A stretch of 64,000 bases of DNA from Shimia biformata. GTDB lineage: Bacteria > Pseudomonadota > Alphaproteobacteria > Rhodobacterales > Rhodobacteraceae. Positions within the stretch are counted from its first letter, which is position 1. Each line of letters opens with the position of its first letter. Positions 47,005-58,165 of the stretch are shown here, piece after piece. The stretch is taken from positions 3,018,777-3,082,776 of the forward strand of contig NZ_JAFEJK010000001.1 of NCBI RefSeq assembly GCF_016888515.1. The letters run 5' to 3'. The notes beneath the pieces were generated by a model that was not told where the DNA came from, made no database searches, and saw only the letters and a list, made by a program, of their open reading frames with translations. The translations under genes and the position numbers were made by a program.

Positions 47005-47616
47005 TCAGAGAAAGCGACCCAGCAGGGCGCGGAACACGTCGACCAGTTCCTCGTGCGATTTGCGCGGCTGTTCCATCTGCCCACGCATCAAATGCTGGAA
47101 CGCGCCGTCCAGCATCGCATAGGGCATGTCGATTTTTTCGGGCAAGTCGTGCCCCGCCTTGAGATAGGCCGTGCGAACCAACCCCATGAGGTTGGCCTCG
47201 ATCTCGGCGACCACCGGGCGGAATGTCTCGTCGAACATGGCCTGTGTGCGGATGTCATACCACAGACGATGAGTCATGTGGTCATCAAAGATCGACTCGA
47301 CCAGCGCGCGGGAAAAGACCTCGATCACCTGATCGCGCCCATCGGCCGTTTCCAGCGCTTCCGCGATAGTGCGCACGAAGGTCTGCTTGTAGACAGAGAC
47401 GCAATAGATGATCAGATCGGTGCGATCTTCGAAATAGTAATGCAGCATACCCAGCGACAGATCGCTTCTGTCGGCGATGTCGCGCAATGAGGTGTTGGCA
47501 TAGCCCAGATCCTTCAGCGCCTCGATTGCACTTTCGGCAATGCGGCGCTTCTTCTCGTCGCGCTTGGCGTTCTTGCGGGCGGCACGCTGTTTGAGCTTTG
47601 CAGGCATTTCATTCAT
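47005..47616 (-). CDS. TetR-family regulator (BetI-like)
   Basis: A 203-residue protein. The N-terminal helix-turn-helix (RRIAESAIEALKDLGYANTSLRDIADRSDLSLGMLHYYFEDR) is of the TetR type, and the C-terminal ligand domain is of the BetI-like TetR_C_6 style. It lies 61 bp after the aldehyde dehydrogenase on the same strand, at the end of the alcohol-oxidation operon, so it may repress that operon with an acyl-CoA or alcohol as inducer. That link is by position. Confidence 0.82.
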   Translation of the reverse strand: MNEMPAKLKQRAARKNAKRDEKKRRIAESAIEALKDLGYANTSLRDIADRSDLSLGMLHYYFEDRTDLIIYCVSVYKQTFVRTIAEALETADGRDQVIEVFSRALVESIFDDHMTHRLWYDIRTQAMFDETFRPVVAEIEANLMGLVRTAYLKAGHDLPEKIDMPYAMLDGAFQHLMRGQMEQPRKSHEELVDVFRALLGRFL

Positions 47617-47677
47617 TGTCGTTCAATTGGCTTGGTTCGGGGCAAATTGCAATTCATTCCGCCCCGAAACAGAAGAT

Positions 47678-49412
47678 TCAGCCCAAAACCGCATTCATCA
47701 GTATGCCCGGCAAGCGGCTGAGTTTCGGCTTGTACTGAAACCTGGTCAGCGCCTTTCCGATCTTGTGCTGCCGGGTGTTGGTGATGAAGAAGGGCGGCTT
47801 GGGCATCAGCGAGAACTGCAAGGACAGAAGCCCGCGAGGGAACGGGCGCCAGGGGGCTTGAACCACCGTTCGTTCGGTCTTTTCCAGCATAAAGGCATTA
47901 TGCACCGTTCCGATGCCCGATCCGACATCCTCCAGCGTGTGACCGGGGAACGCCCCCCAAGGGCAGGTGGCGATCAGGAAGCCAAGGCCACACCAGCCAT
48001 TGATGCCGATGGTGCCGTATCGCAGTTTCGACAGGATTTCCTCAAACCGCTTCTTGCCGATCGTCCTGATGGTCTTGGGATGGATCAGGATCTGACATCC
48101 AAGCGTGCCCCAAAGGTCATCATTGGCATAGGCGATCGCGTTTTCGAGATAGGTGGCCGGATCCGGCGCATCCAGTGCAATTGTCCCCAAGGCGGGGCCG
48201 AATACCTCTGTCTGGCAATTCGCCGATCCGCCGGACAGGTCGCTGATGACAAGCGGCGGCGCAATTGTACCCCGGTCGACGGTCTCGACCTTTCCGCCCT
48301 GCGCCTTGTGCGTCTCAAGCCGCTGCTCGGCACCGGGATACCAGGCCGGGCGGGTCGAGGTCGCCGCGACTTGTTTCACTGCCTCAAGAAGGCGGTCTGC
48401 CTTGTCCCATCCCTTGGGTAAAACAAGCGCCTGCGTTGCAATGCAGTTGTGGCCCGAATTGTGCAGCTTCATCGTGGCGATGTTTTCCGCCTGGAACCGG
48501 ATGTCGGCGGCACTCCACGGCCCCGGCACCACGATCGTGGGGCTGACCGAGCCGAGTTCCGAGGTGAATCGCTTGGCATTCTTCGGCGTGCCCGCCTTGC
48601 GGTTCTTTTCGCCCTCTTCCCCGACACCCCAGACAATCGCGTCATGGGTGGTTTCGGCCCCGGTGATGTGAAGTTCCTCGACAGTCGGGTGGTCGCAAAG
48701 ATACGCGCCACCCTTGGCATCCCCCCTGACAATGCGCAGGAAGCCCTCGTCGACAAAGGACTTCATCGCAACCTTGTAATAATCGGTCAGATAGTCGTTG
48801 ACCGGATTCATCTTGAGGATCACCACCTGGTTTTCCAGGATCAGTTTCTGCAACACGTCCAGAGGCGTGATCGCATTGATGTTGCCCGCCCCCAGAACCA
48901 GCGCGACCTTGCCGGTCCGCTGGGCTTCGGGAATGTCATAGGCGGTCGCAGCGTTTGCTTTCAGGTTGGCCTTTGTCACGCCATCCTGCATCCAGACCTC
49001 GGCCTTGACGCCTGACATCAAGAGGTGATCCCAGATCGAATGCGGCAACACCTTAACCGCCAGTTGACCGGTTGGCAGCTCGCGTGTGGGCAGGTGGTCA
49101 ATGAAGGACTTGCCGTCCATCTGCGACAGGGTCGAGATCAGGCTGTTGCAGGCGGACATGCAGGCATAAGGCCCGGCAATCCATTCCTCGCCCGCGACGG
49201 GTGTCCCGGGTTTCAGCCCCTTCTTGCGGGCGGCTTCCTCGGCCCAGCCTTTTGCGACGGTCATAACCCCGTCTTTCATCCCCTTCAGCAAGCGGATGCG
49301 ATCCGCGACAGGCAGCTGCGCCCAGCGGTCCTTGTTGGCATCAAGTTCCGCCAGTGCGGTCTCATACTGTTCGAAAAGGGCGTCCTGCCCGGACAGGGTC
49401 AGCTGTGCAGCA

Positions 49413-49420
<8 letters not shown>
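47678..49420 (-). CDS. Aldehyde dehydrogenase, long form
   Basis: A 580-residue protein. I prefer ATG 49420, which has GGGGGA ahead; 49438 would overlap the previous gene by 26 nt. Catalytic Cys326 lies in HNSGHNCIATQ and Glu289 in SELGSVSP. A Rossmann segment VLGAGNINAITPLDV (176-190) is present. It is about 90 residues longer than standard ALDHs, with a 50-residue basic and hydrophobic tail (LSLQFSLMPKPPFF). By its neighbours it oxidises a fatty aldehyde made by the GMC enzyme to the acid used by the CoA ligase. Confidence 0.83.
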
Positions 49421-51050
<1,630 letters not shown>

Positions 51051-51111
51051 GGGCAGTCTCCCTTAATCTAGAAAATCGTCCGGCCCGCCCGCTGCGGGCG
51101 CGGAAAAGTGT

Positions 51112-52755
51112 TTACTCAGCGGCGGCACGGACGCTGCCGTGTTCAGCCTTGATCATGTCGGCGCATTTCTCGCCGATCATGATCGTTGGCGCGTTGGTGT
51201 TGCCTGACACCAGAAGCGGCATGATCGAGGCATCCGCCACGCGCAACCCTTCCAGGCCGCGCACTTTCAGGTCAGGTGTCACGACGGCCATGTCATCACT
51301 TTCGACGCCCATTTTGCAGGTGCCGACCGGGTGATAGACCGTGTCCGACCGGGCACGGATGTGCTGTTCCCATTCCTGGTCGGTCATGTTGTCATGCACG
51401 CCGAACAGCTCTTTGTGGATGTATTTCTTCATCGCCGGAGCGTTCAGGATCTCGCGGGTTTTCTTGGCCCCCTTGATCAACGTCTCAAGGTCGCGGTCAT
51501 CGGACAGGAATTTCGGGTCGATTCCCGGCGCATCGCTTGGATCGGCCGAGTTCAGGAACACCTCGCCGCGCGAATGGGGCCGCAAGACGCAGACGTGGCA
51601 GGAATAGCCATGGCCGAGATGCAGCTTGCGGGCGTGGTCGTCGACGATCGAGATCACGAAATGGGTCTGCACGTCGGGGCGATTCAGAGACGGGTCGGTC
51701 TTGAAGAAGCTGCCCGCCTCGGCAATGGTCGATGCGACCATCGAATTGCCGTCCTTGCGCCACTTGAATATCTCGCCCATCAGCTTGACCGAGGCCCGCA
51801 GCCCAATCCCGATATTGTCGGTATCCTTGGTCTTGTAGGCCATGATGAAGTCGATGTGGTCCTGAAGGTTCTGACCGACCCCTTGCAGGTCATGCACCAT
51901 CTGGATGCCATGCGCCTTAAGGTCCTGCGACCGCCCGACCCCCGACAGCATCAACAACTGCGGCGACTGGAATGCCCCCGACGACAGGATGACCTCTTTG
52001 TCAGCTCGGACCTCGTGGGGCTTCTTCCCGACCAGATACTGCACCCCGACGGCGCGTTTGCCGTCGAAGATGATCTTTGAGGCGCGGGCACGGGTGATGA
52101 CGGTCAGGTTCGGGCGCTTGCCCATGACCGGATGCAGATAGCCCGCCGCCGCCGAGCAGCGTTCGCCGTTTTTCTCGGGGCTGTGGAATTGACTGCATTG
52201 ATAGAGGCTTGCCCCCTCATTGTCGCCAGTATTGAAATCGGCGGTTTCGCGGATCTGAACCTGCGTGTTGGCCTCGACAAAAGCTTTCGAAATCGGGCGT
52301 GGTGCCTTCTGGTCCGAGACATGCAAGGGTCCGCTGTCCCCGTGATATTCATCCGCGCCATTGACGTTGTTTTCGGCCTTCTTGAAATAGGGCAGCACAT
52401 CGTCCCAGCTCCATCCGTCACAGCCCAGCTCGGCCCAGCTGTCATAGTCTTCTTTCTGGCCGCGGATATACAACATGGCGTTGATCGCGCTTGATCCACC
52501 CAGCGCCTTGCCGCGCGGCTGATAGCCCATGCGCCCGTTCAGACCCGGCTGCGGCACCGTCTTGAAGGCCCAGTTGTTGATCTTGCCATAGCCCGGCAAC
52601 ATCGCCACAACACCCAGAGGTGCCCGGATCAGAATATCCTTGCCCTGCCCTCCGGCCTCAAGAAGACAGACCCTGACGTTCGGATCTTCGCTCAGTCGCG
52701 CCGCTATTGTCGCTCCGGCCGAACCGCCGCCCACGACTACGAAATCAAATGACAT
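51112..52755 (-). CDS. GMC-family alcohol/choline dehydrogenase-like flavoprotein (AlkJ-like)
   Basis: A 547-residue protein. The FAD fold VVVGGGSAGATIAARLSED, the GMC signature GKALGGSSAINAMLYIRG, a second signature ILSSGAFQSPQLLMLSG and the C-terminal active-site VYHPVGTCKMG (His) with NTNAPTIMIGEK (Asn) are present. Choline dehydrogenase (BetA) is close in sequence. The acyl-CoA synthetase and aldehyde dehydrogenase downstream favour an AlkJ-like alcohol dehydrogenase, while the BetI-like regulator leaves choline or another alcohol open. Confidence 0.85.
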   Translation of the reverse strand: MSFDFVVVGGGSAGATIAARLSEDPNVRVCLLEAGGQGKDILIRAPLGVVAMLPGYGKINNWAFKTVPQPGLNGRMGYQPRGKALGGSSAINAMLYIRGQKEDYDSWAELGCDGWSWDDVLPYFKKAENNVNGADEYHGDSGPLHVSDQKAPRPISKAFVEANTQVQIRETADFNTGDNEGASLYQCSQFHSPEKNGERCSAAAGYLHPVMGKRPNLTVITRARASKIIFDGKRAVGVQYLVGKKPHEVRADKEVILSSGAFQSPQLLMLSGVGRSQDLKAHGIQMVHDLQGVGQNLQDHIDFIMAYKTKDTDNIGIGLRASVKLMGEIFKWRKDGNSMVASTIAEAGSFFKTDPSLNRPDVQTHFVISIVDDHARKLHLGHGYSCHVCVLRPHSRGEVFLNSADPSDAPGIDPKFLSDDRDLETLIKGAKKTREILNAPAMKKYIHKELFGVHDNMTDQEWEQHIRARSDTVYHPVGTCKMGVESDDMAVVTPDLKVRGLEGLRVADASIMPLLVSGNTNAPTIMIGEKCADMIKAEHGSVRAAAE

Positions 52756-52816
52756 TCGGAACTCCCCCCATTTTGTGCGGGCAACGCGCGTCTCTGACGC
52801 CGTAGCACACGTCCGT

Positions 52817-52996
52817 CTATTGTCTCACGATATTCACTGAACCGCCCACGTTTGCGATCTGCGACAACCAGACCCGCGCCGCCATCAGACCCTGATCGCG
52901 CCCAAGTCGTGCGGCTTCAAAACCTCGTCCCGCCACGAAGTTACCTAACCCCGCCGACGTGCCAGAGATGCCAGTTGTGGCTGATTTTGTGTTCAC
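52817..52996 (-). CDS. Putative 59-residue protein with strong ribosome site
   Basis: A GTG start at 52996 is preceded by GGAGGAGACC on the minus strand, one of the best ribosome sites in this window. The ORF runs 60 codons to TAG and stands 61 bp before the GMC dehydrogenase gene on the same strand. The product (MNTKSATTGISGTSAGLGNF...) is glycine, alanine and serine rich, with a short central helix; no family recognised. It may be a small leader protein or a co-operonic factor. Confidence 0.42.
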   Translation of the reverse strand: MNTKSATTGISGTSAGLGNFVAGRGFEAARLGRDQGLMAARVWLSQIANVGGSVNIVRQ

Positions 52997-53206
52997 GGTC
53001 TCCTCCCATGTCGCCGCAGGATTCGGCGTCGCGCAGGTTTATTGCTTTGTTTTCAAACAATAATACCCTGCCACATTGACACCAGCCAGGCGGGACATTT
53101 TCATTAATCAAAAAATTAAAACATCTGTCCAGATTTTTTATCCAAAAAATATTAGTAAGGTCTCGCCCATAGCGATTTCTGGCGGCATGAAATCAGGCAA
53201 AGCGCC
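52997..53206 (-). promoter_or_regulatory. AT-rich promoter region of the AlkJ-like operon
   Basis: About 200 bp of notably AT-rich DNA between divergent-side gene ends. It contains an interrupted dyad ATTG-N-TT...AA-N-CAAT (53041-53061) that could bind the TetR regulator. No gene is seen beyond the GTG ORF start. Confidence 0.35.
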
Positions 53207-53677
53207 TTAGGCTAAGGCATAGAGATCAATCCGCACCGATTGACGCATCCGGGCGCCGACGCCGACAAACAACGTCCTGTTGACCCAATCATAGCGCGCG
53301 TCCCCTGTTTCCAGACGCGCCTGGGTCCGCATGTAGTAACTGGCAGGATCAACCTCATCGCCACGCGACACCGCCTCGATCACGTTGGGCGGTCCGTGGC
53401 GGAACCCGAAATTCACGATCTCGATGGTCGCGCCGTCGTGGGTCTCCATCGCATAGCGCGTATCCAGTTGGGCCAATCCGTCCGCATGGACCGTCTGCCA
53501 ATCCGCCCCCAGGTTCAGGATTCGCCCCGACAGGCGCGGCCCCGCAACCGTGCCGCCAATGATCGGGATAATGCGCCGATGCCCACCGCGGCCCTGCCCC
53601 AACTCCCGGATCGGATCCAGATCGACAAGAAGTGTGCAAGTGAAGGTCAACGTGGGTTTCGGCAAGTCCATGGCCAA
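53207..53677 (-). CDS. DUF3237 family protein
   Basis: A 156-residue beta-rich protein. It has the DUF3237 pattern (FTCTLLVDLDPI, then RRIIPIIGGTVAGPRLSGRILNLGADWQ, and DARYDWVNRTLFVGVGAR). The function of the family is unknown. It is often found with aromatic or amidohydrolase catabolic genes. It is divergent from the amidohydrolase gene at 53856. Confidence 0.85.
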   Translation of the reverse strand: MAMDLPKPTLTFTCTLLVDLDPIRELGQGRGGHRRIIPIIGGTVAGPRLSGRILNLGADWQTVHADGLAQLDTRYAMETHDGATIEIVNFGFRHGPPNVIEAVSRGDEVDPASYYMRTQARLETGDARYDWVNRTLFVGVGARMRQSVRIDLYALA

Positions 53678-53855
53678 GGCTCCTTTTCCATTTCAGCTTT
53701 TCGGCAACCCATTGAGTTGCCGCGATTACTCCAGTCAAGAGGCGCTAATCGTTCAGCGCCCGAGAGCGCGTCATGTCACTCGAACTCACTTAACTTCAAT
53801 TTTGCTTTCCGGCATAACCATTATGCTGTATATCCATTTTCAACGGAGGAGCAAA

Positions 53856-54746
53856 ATGGTCGATTTCAACGCCGTCAAAGCCATTGATTTCCACACCCAT
53901 GCGGAAGAACCGTGCAATCACGGACGCGACGATGGGTATAATGAATTTCAGGCGGGAATGGCTGCCTATTTCAAGAACCCGGCCGGGGCCGAGGGCATGT
54001 TGCCCACGGTTCAGGATACCGCCGCCTATTACCGCGAACGCAATATTGCGGCCGTGATCTTCCCGGTCGATGCCGAACGGGAAACCGGGTTCAAGCGCTA
54101 TTCAAACGAAGAAGTCGCCCGGATCTGCGCTGAAAACGACGACATCCTGATCCCGTTTGCCTCGATCGACCCGCACAAGGGCAAGGCCGGGGCCCGCGAG
54201 GTGCGCCGCCTGGTGCGGGAGTTCGGCGTGCGTGGTTTCAAGTTCCACCCGACAATGCAGGGGTTTTTCCCCAATGACCGCGAGGCCTGTTATACCGTAT
54301 TGGAAGCCTGCGCCGAGGAGGGTGTCATAACCCTGTTCCACACTGGTCAGACCGGCGTCGGTTCGGGGATGCGCGGCGGCATGGGGATGCGATTGAAATA
54401 CTCAAACCCGATGCATCTGGATGACGTGGCGGTGGATTTTCCCGACATGCCGATCATCCTTGCGCACCCGTCCTTCCCCTGGACCGAGGAAGGGCTGGCC
54501 GTGGCCCAGCACAAGCCCAATGTCTATTACGACATGAGCGGCTGGAGCCCGAAATACTTCCCCGAGACCTTCATCCGCTATGCCAACTCGATCCTGAAAC
54601 GGAAGATGCTGTTTGGCTCGGACTGGCCCGCGATCACACCCGACCGCTGGCTCGCCGATTTCGAGGCAGCGCCGTTCAAGGACGAGGTCCGGCCGCTGAT
54701 TTTGAAAGAAAACGCGCTGCGGTTGTTGGGGCAGAAGGACAGCTGA
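53856..54746 (+). CDS. Amidohydrolase-2 family enzyme (ACMSD-like)
   Basis: A 296-residue TIM-barrel enzyme with a very good GGAGGAGC site. I chose ATG 53856 (MVDFNAVKAIDFHTHAEEP) because the longer frame runs through the promoter. Metal motif HTH (DFHTHAE), then KFHPTMQGF, ILAHPSFPW and GSDWPAITP are family marks. Members hydrolyse or decarboxylate carboxylic acids, including beta-keto-CoA thioesters of aromatic acids. The divergent DUF3237 gene and the following FAD monooxygenase suggest aromatic or heterocyclic catabolism. Confidence 0.82.
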   Translation: MVDFNAVKAIDFHTHAEEPCNHGRDDGYNEFQAGMAAYFKNPAGAEGMLPTVQDTAAYYRERNIAAVIFPVDAERETGFKRYSNEEVARICAENDDILIPFASIDPHKGKAGAREVRRLVREFGVRGFKFHPTMQGFFPNDREACYTVLEACAEEGVITLFHTGQTGVGSGMRGGMGMRLKYSNPMHLDDVAVDFPDMPIILAHPSFPWTEEGLAVAQHKPNVYYDMSGWSPKYFPETFIRYANSILKRKMLFGSDWPAITPDRWLADFEAAPFKDEVRPLILKENALRLLGQKDS

Positions 54747-54992
54747 GCAGGGAACGGGCAAGCGAAGTTTGGCGTCCGGTGTTGGCAGTCGGTCCGCGCC
54801 ACTATTGGAAATGCCGGGCCGCGACCGCGATGCCATTTGCCCATGTCGAAACCGCCTGCCCTGCACAATTGGACACCTCACCCGAGATACCAGGTCTGGC
54901 CTCATGGCTGCAAATCGGCTTTACACAATGTCAGAGAAACCTTCCAGCACCACCAACAGGCACGCCGAGACAGGCGACAAAAGGAATAAACC

Positions 54993-56267
54993 ATGACCAA
55001 CCCGGTGATCATTGCAGGCGGCGGTATCGGAGGCCTGACACTTGCCCTGACGCTGCACCAGATCGGGGTTCCCTGCCGGGTTCTGGAAGCGTCGGAAGAA
55101 ATGCGCCCGCTGGGTGTTGGCATCAATATCCAGCCCAACGCCATCCGAGAGCTTTTCGATCTTGGCATCACCACTGACGATCTCGACCGGGTCGGCGTGC
55201 AGGCCCGCGAATGGGCGCTTGTGGGGCTGAACGGCAAGGAAGTCTATGCCGAACCGCGCGGGCTTGAGGCGGGGTATCACTGGCCGCAATACGCTGTCCA
55301 CCGGGGCGAAATGCACATGCTGCTCTTTCGCAAGGTGCAGGAGCGGCTTGGCACCGACGCGGTGCAACTTGGTACGCGTGTCACCGGGTATGACATCACG
55401 GCGGACGGTGTCACCGTCCAAACCACCCGCACCGATGGTCGCAGGACCGCTTTGTCCGCGCCGATTTTGATCGGGGCGGATGGTATTCATTCCGCCGTGC
55501 GCGCCCAGATGCACCCCAACCAACCTCCGATTCACTGGGGCGGCGCGATCATGTGGCGCGGGACCGTGCGCGCCAAGCCCCTGCGCACGGGGTCGTCCTT
55601 TGTCGGTCTTGGCACCCATCGGCACCGCATGGTGATCTATCCGATCTCGGCCCCGGATGCCGATGGCAAGGCGCTGATCAACTGGATTGCCGAGGTGACC
55701 ATGGACGGCTCTGACGGCTGGCAGCAGGACGGCTGGTTCCGCCCGGTCGACCTGTCAGAGTTCGTGCATCACTTCGACGACTTCCGGTATGATTGGCTGG
55801 ACGTGCCCTCCATGCTGCACCAGGCCGACTGCGCCTATGAGAATCCGATGATCGACCGCGACCCGGTGGACAGCTGGGTCGATGGCCCGGTCGCCCTGCT
55901 GGGAGACGCGGCCCACGCAATGTATCCAACCGGGTCGAATGGAGCGAGTCAGGCCATCATCGACGCCCGTGTCCTGGGGGCCAAGATGGTGGCGAACGGG
56001 GTGACGCCCAAGGCGCTTGCCGCCTATGACTCGGAGCTTTGCGGCCCGGTTTCCGAATTGGTCCTGCGCAACCGTGGCGCCGGGCCATTTGGTCTCTTGA
56101 ATCTGCTCGACGAACGCTGCGGCGGTGTGTTTGACACGATTGAGGATGTCATTCCGGCGGATGAGCGCCACGACTTCATGGCGAAATACAAGGCCGCAGC
56201 GGGGTTCGCGATGGACAGGCTCAACGTCGCCCCGCCGACAATCCCCGAAGGCGCAATCGTGCGCTGA
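54993..56267 (+). CDS. FAD-dependent aromatic monooxygenase (salicylate hydroxylase/PhzS type)
   Basis: A 424-residue protein. The FAD fold IIAGGGIGGLTLAL, the DG motif ILIGADGIHSAVRAQ and GDAAHAMYPTGSNGASQAI complete the class A flavoprotein hydroxylase set. It hydroxylates an aromatic or heteroaromatic ring with NAD(P)H and O2; the substrate is unknown. The 246 bp before it shows nothing recognisable. Confidence 0.87.
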   Translation: MTNPVIIAGGGIGGLTLALTLHQIGVPCRVLEASEEMRPLGVGINIQPNAIRELFDLGITTDDLDRVGVQAREWALVGLNGKEVYAEPRGLEAGYHWPQYAVHRGEMHMLLFRKVQERLGTDAVQLGTRVTGYDITADGVTVQTTRTDGRRTALSAPILIGADGIHSAVRAQMHPNQPPIHWGGAIMWRGTVRAKPLRTGSSFVGLGTHRHRMVIYPISAPDADGKALINWIAEVTMDGSDGWQQDGWFRPVDLSEFVHHFDDFRYDWLDVPSMLHQADCAYENPMIDRDPVDSWVDGPVALLGDAAHAMYPTGSNGASQAIIDARVLGAKMVANGVTPKALAAYDSELCGPVSELVLRNRGAGPFGLLNLLDERCGGVFDTIEDVIPADERHDFMAKYKAAAGFAMDRLNVAPPTIPEGAIVR

Positions 56268-56629
56268 CAGCCGCCCGCGACAAGACCTCTGACAGTTCAT
56301 CAACCGTCGCGATGATTTCACTGCCCCGGAACCGTTTGGTTCCGGGCGGCATAGCTGCGTGTGGATCAACGAAACGCACGGCACGCGACCGTGAACACAC
56401 GGTGCAACCATAGAGATTCGGTGCGCTGATCGCTTGGGCAACGGCAATACCGGATACACGCCCCCACCCTCCGAAAAATCCGCCAAACGCAATTTACCAT
56501 TAATTTACAGCGCACTGGCGAGTGTTTCGCTTGGGCGGGCAATGCGTGTTTTTCGTCTAAAAAATTTTATATTGGATTTTGGATACAATTTGACCTAAGC
56601 AATTCTCATCGTTTGTTTGGGAGGAAAAC
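56268..56629 (+). promoter_or_regulatory. 362-bp region upstream of the ABC transporter operon
   Basis: No gene is seen. The last 100 bp is AT-rich and carries TTGGATACAA (56579-56588), a near palindrome with TTG/CAA arms of the kind bound by GntR-type regulators, and a direct repeat TTGGATT-TTGGATA. GGGAGGAAAAC precedes the start codon of the binding protein. Confidence 0.35.
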
Positions 56630-57430
56630 ATGCTCAAGACACTGGCCGCAGCTGCGGCATTCACCACACTGACCGTCGTACCTGCGATTGCGGACACGTT
56701 GGATGACGTCGTCGATCGCGGCACCCTGCGCTGTGGGGTCGTTCTGGATTTCCCGCCGATCGGATACCGGGACGCCAACAATGAACCCGCCGGCTTCGAC
56801 GTGGATTACTGCAACGATCTTGCCGCCGCGCTCGAGGTCGAGGCCGAAGTGCTGCCGGTCACATGGGCGGAACGCCTGCCGGTGATCGTGACCGGCCGCG
56901 CCGACGTCGTGTTTGGCGCAACCTCGGACAGCCTGGCCCGCGCGCGCACCGTCGGCTTCACCATTCCCTACGCGATTTACTACGCTCAGGGCGTGGTCAA
57001 CAAAGACAGCGGCATCGAAAGCTTCGAGGACATCCGCGGCAAGCGCGTGGCAGCGGCAATCGGCACCGTGCCGGAGCAGGAATGGCTGAAGATCGCTGCC
57101 GAATGGGGCGAGGAAGGCAACTATCAGGGCTACCAGTCCGAGAACGAGGTGTTCCTTGCCGTTGCGCAGGGCAAGGCGGATATTGGCATCACGACCAACA
57201 CAGCCGTTCTGCCCATCACCCAGCAATATGACACGGTGGTTGCCGGACCGCGTATGCCATGGACCACCGACTATACCTCGGTCGTAGGCAAGCGCGAGGA
57301 CGTGACCTGGCTGAATTACCTCAACCTGTTTGTCACCCATCAGGTGCGCTCGGGCCGCTATGCCGAGCTTTGGGGCAAATATGTCGGCGGCAACGCCCCT
57401 GAACTGCGCATCCCCGGTGTGATGTACTGA
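56630..57430 (+). CDS. Polar amino acid-type ABC transporter substrate-binding protein
   Basis: A 266-residue periplasmic protein with a signal peptide ending AIA-DTL (about residue 21) and the SBP_bac_3 opening (TLRCGVVLDFPPIGYRDANN). Two lobes with GFDVDYCNDLAAAL and GKRVAAAIGTVPEQEW segments are typical of amino-acid binders. The operon also encodes a hydroxyproline epimerase and a DapA-type enzyme, so hydroxyproline or a related amino acid is the likely cargo. It ends 62 bp before the first permease, after a hairpin. Confidence 0.9.
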   Translation: MLKTLAAAAAFTTLTVVPAIADTLDDVVDRGTLRCGVVLDFPPIGYRDANNEPAGFDVDYCNDLAAALEVEAEVLPVTWAERLPVIVTGRADVVFGATSDSLARARTVGFTIPYAIYYAQGVVNKDSGIESFEDIRGKRVAAAIGTVPEQEWLKIAAEWGEEGNYQGYQSENEVFLAVAQGKADIGITTNTAVLPITQQYDTVVAGPRMPWTTDYTSVVGKREDVTWLNYLNLFVTHQVRSGRYAELWGKYVGGNAPELRIPGVMY

Positions 57431-57451
57431 TCCACCCCTTTTGGAACCAAT

Positions 57452-57474
57452 CCCGGCCCGTCATGCGGGCTGGG
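57452..57474 (+). promoter_or_regulatory. Intercistronic hairpin between binding protein and permease genes
   Basis: A 9-pair stem CCCGGCCCG/CGGGCTGGG (57452-57460 and 57466-57474, one G-U) with loop TCATG. There is no T tract. It probably stabilises the upstream mRNA so that the binding protein is made in excess of the permeases. Confidence 0.55.
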
Positions 57475-57492
57475 ACCTGGGGACCTGATCTC

Positions 57493-58155
57493 ATGTTTGA
57501 CTACAATTTTCACTGGCGCCCGGTGATGAGAAGCCTGCCGGACCTGATCGACGCAGCCTTTCTGACCTTGCAGGTCGCGGTTCTGGCAATGATCCTGGGG
57601 ATCGTGATCGGGCTGTGCCTTGCGCTTATCCGCCTGCACAAGACCGGGCCGTTGTTGTGGCTGGCCTCGACCTGGGTCGAGCTGGCCCGCAACACCCCGG
57701 CCCTGTTTCAGCTGTTCTTCTTCGGCTTTGGCCTCGGCGCGTTTGGCCTGCACCTGTCGCCCTACATGATCGTGTTGGCAGGCCTGACCTTCAACTGCGC
57801 GGGCTATCTGGCCGAGAACTTCCGGGGCGGTTTTCAGGCGGTTCCCGACACACAGGTCCGCGCCGCGCGCAGCCTTGGGATGACCGCCTGGCAGACCTAT
57901 ACGCGGATCGTGATCCCGCAGGTGTTCCGCATCGTCTATCACCCGATCACCAACCAGATGGTCTGGGCCGTGCTGATGTCGTCGCTGGGCATGCTAGTGG
58001 GGTTTCGCGAACTGTCTGGCGAAACCCAGTTCTTTGCGTCCCGCACGTTCCGCATCTTCGAATATTTCACCGTCACCGCGGTCATCTACTACGTGATCGT
58101 CAAAATCATTCTCGGAGCTTCGCGCCTTCTGGCGATGCGGCTCTTTCGGTACTGA
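57493..58155 (+). CDS. ABC transporter permease 1 (HisM/amino acid type)
   Basis: 220 residues from ATG 57493 (MFDYNFHW). Five membrane helices and the cytoplasmic EAA loop (AARSLGMTAWQTYTRIVIPQVFRI) of amino-acid permeases are present. It pairs with the second permease 10 bp downstream. Confidence 0.9.
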   Translation: MFDYNFHWRPVMRSLPDLIDAAFLTLQVAVLAMILGIVIGLCLALIRLHKTGPLLWLASTWVELARNTPALFQLFFFGFGLGAFGLHLSPYMIVLAGLTFNCAGYLAENFRGGFQAVPDTQVRAARSLGMTAWQTYTRIVIPQVFRIVYHPITNQMVWAVLMSSLGMLVGFRELSGETQFFASRTFRIFEYFTVTAVIYYVIVKIILGASRLLAMRLFRY

Positions 58156-58165
58156 GGAGGCGGCA

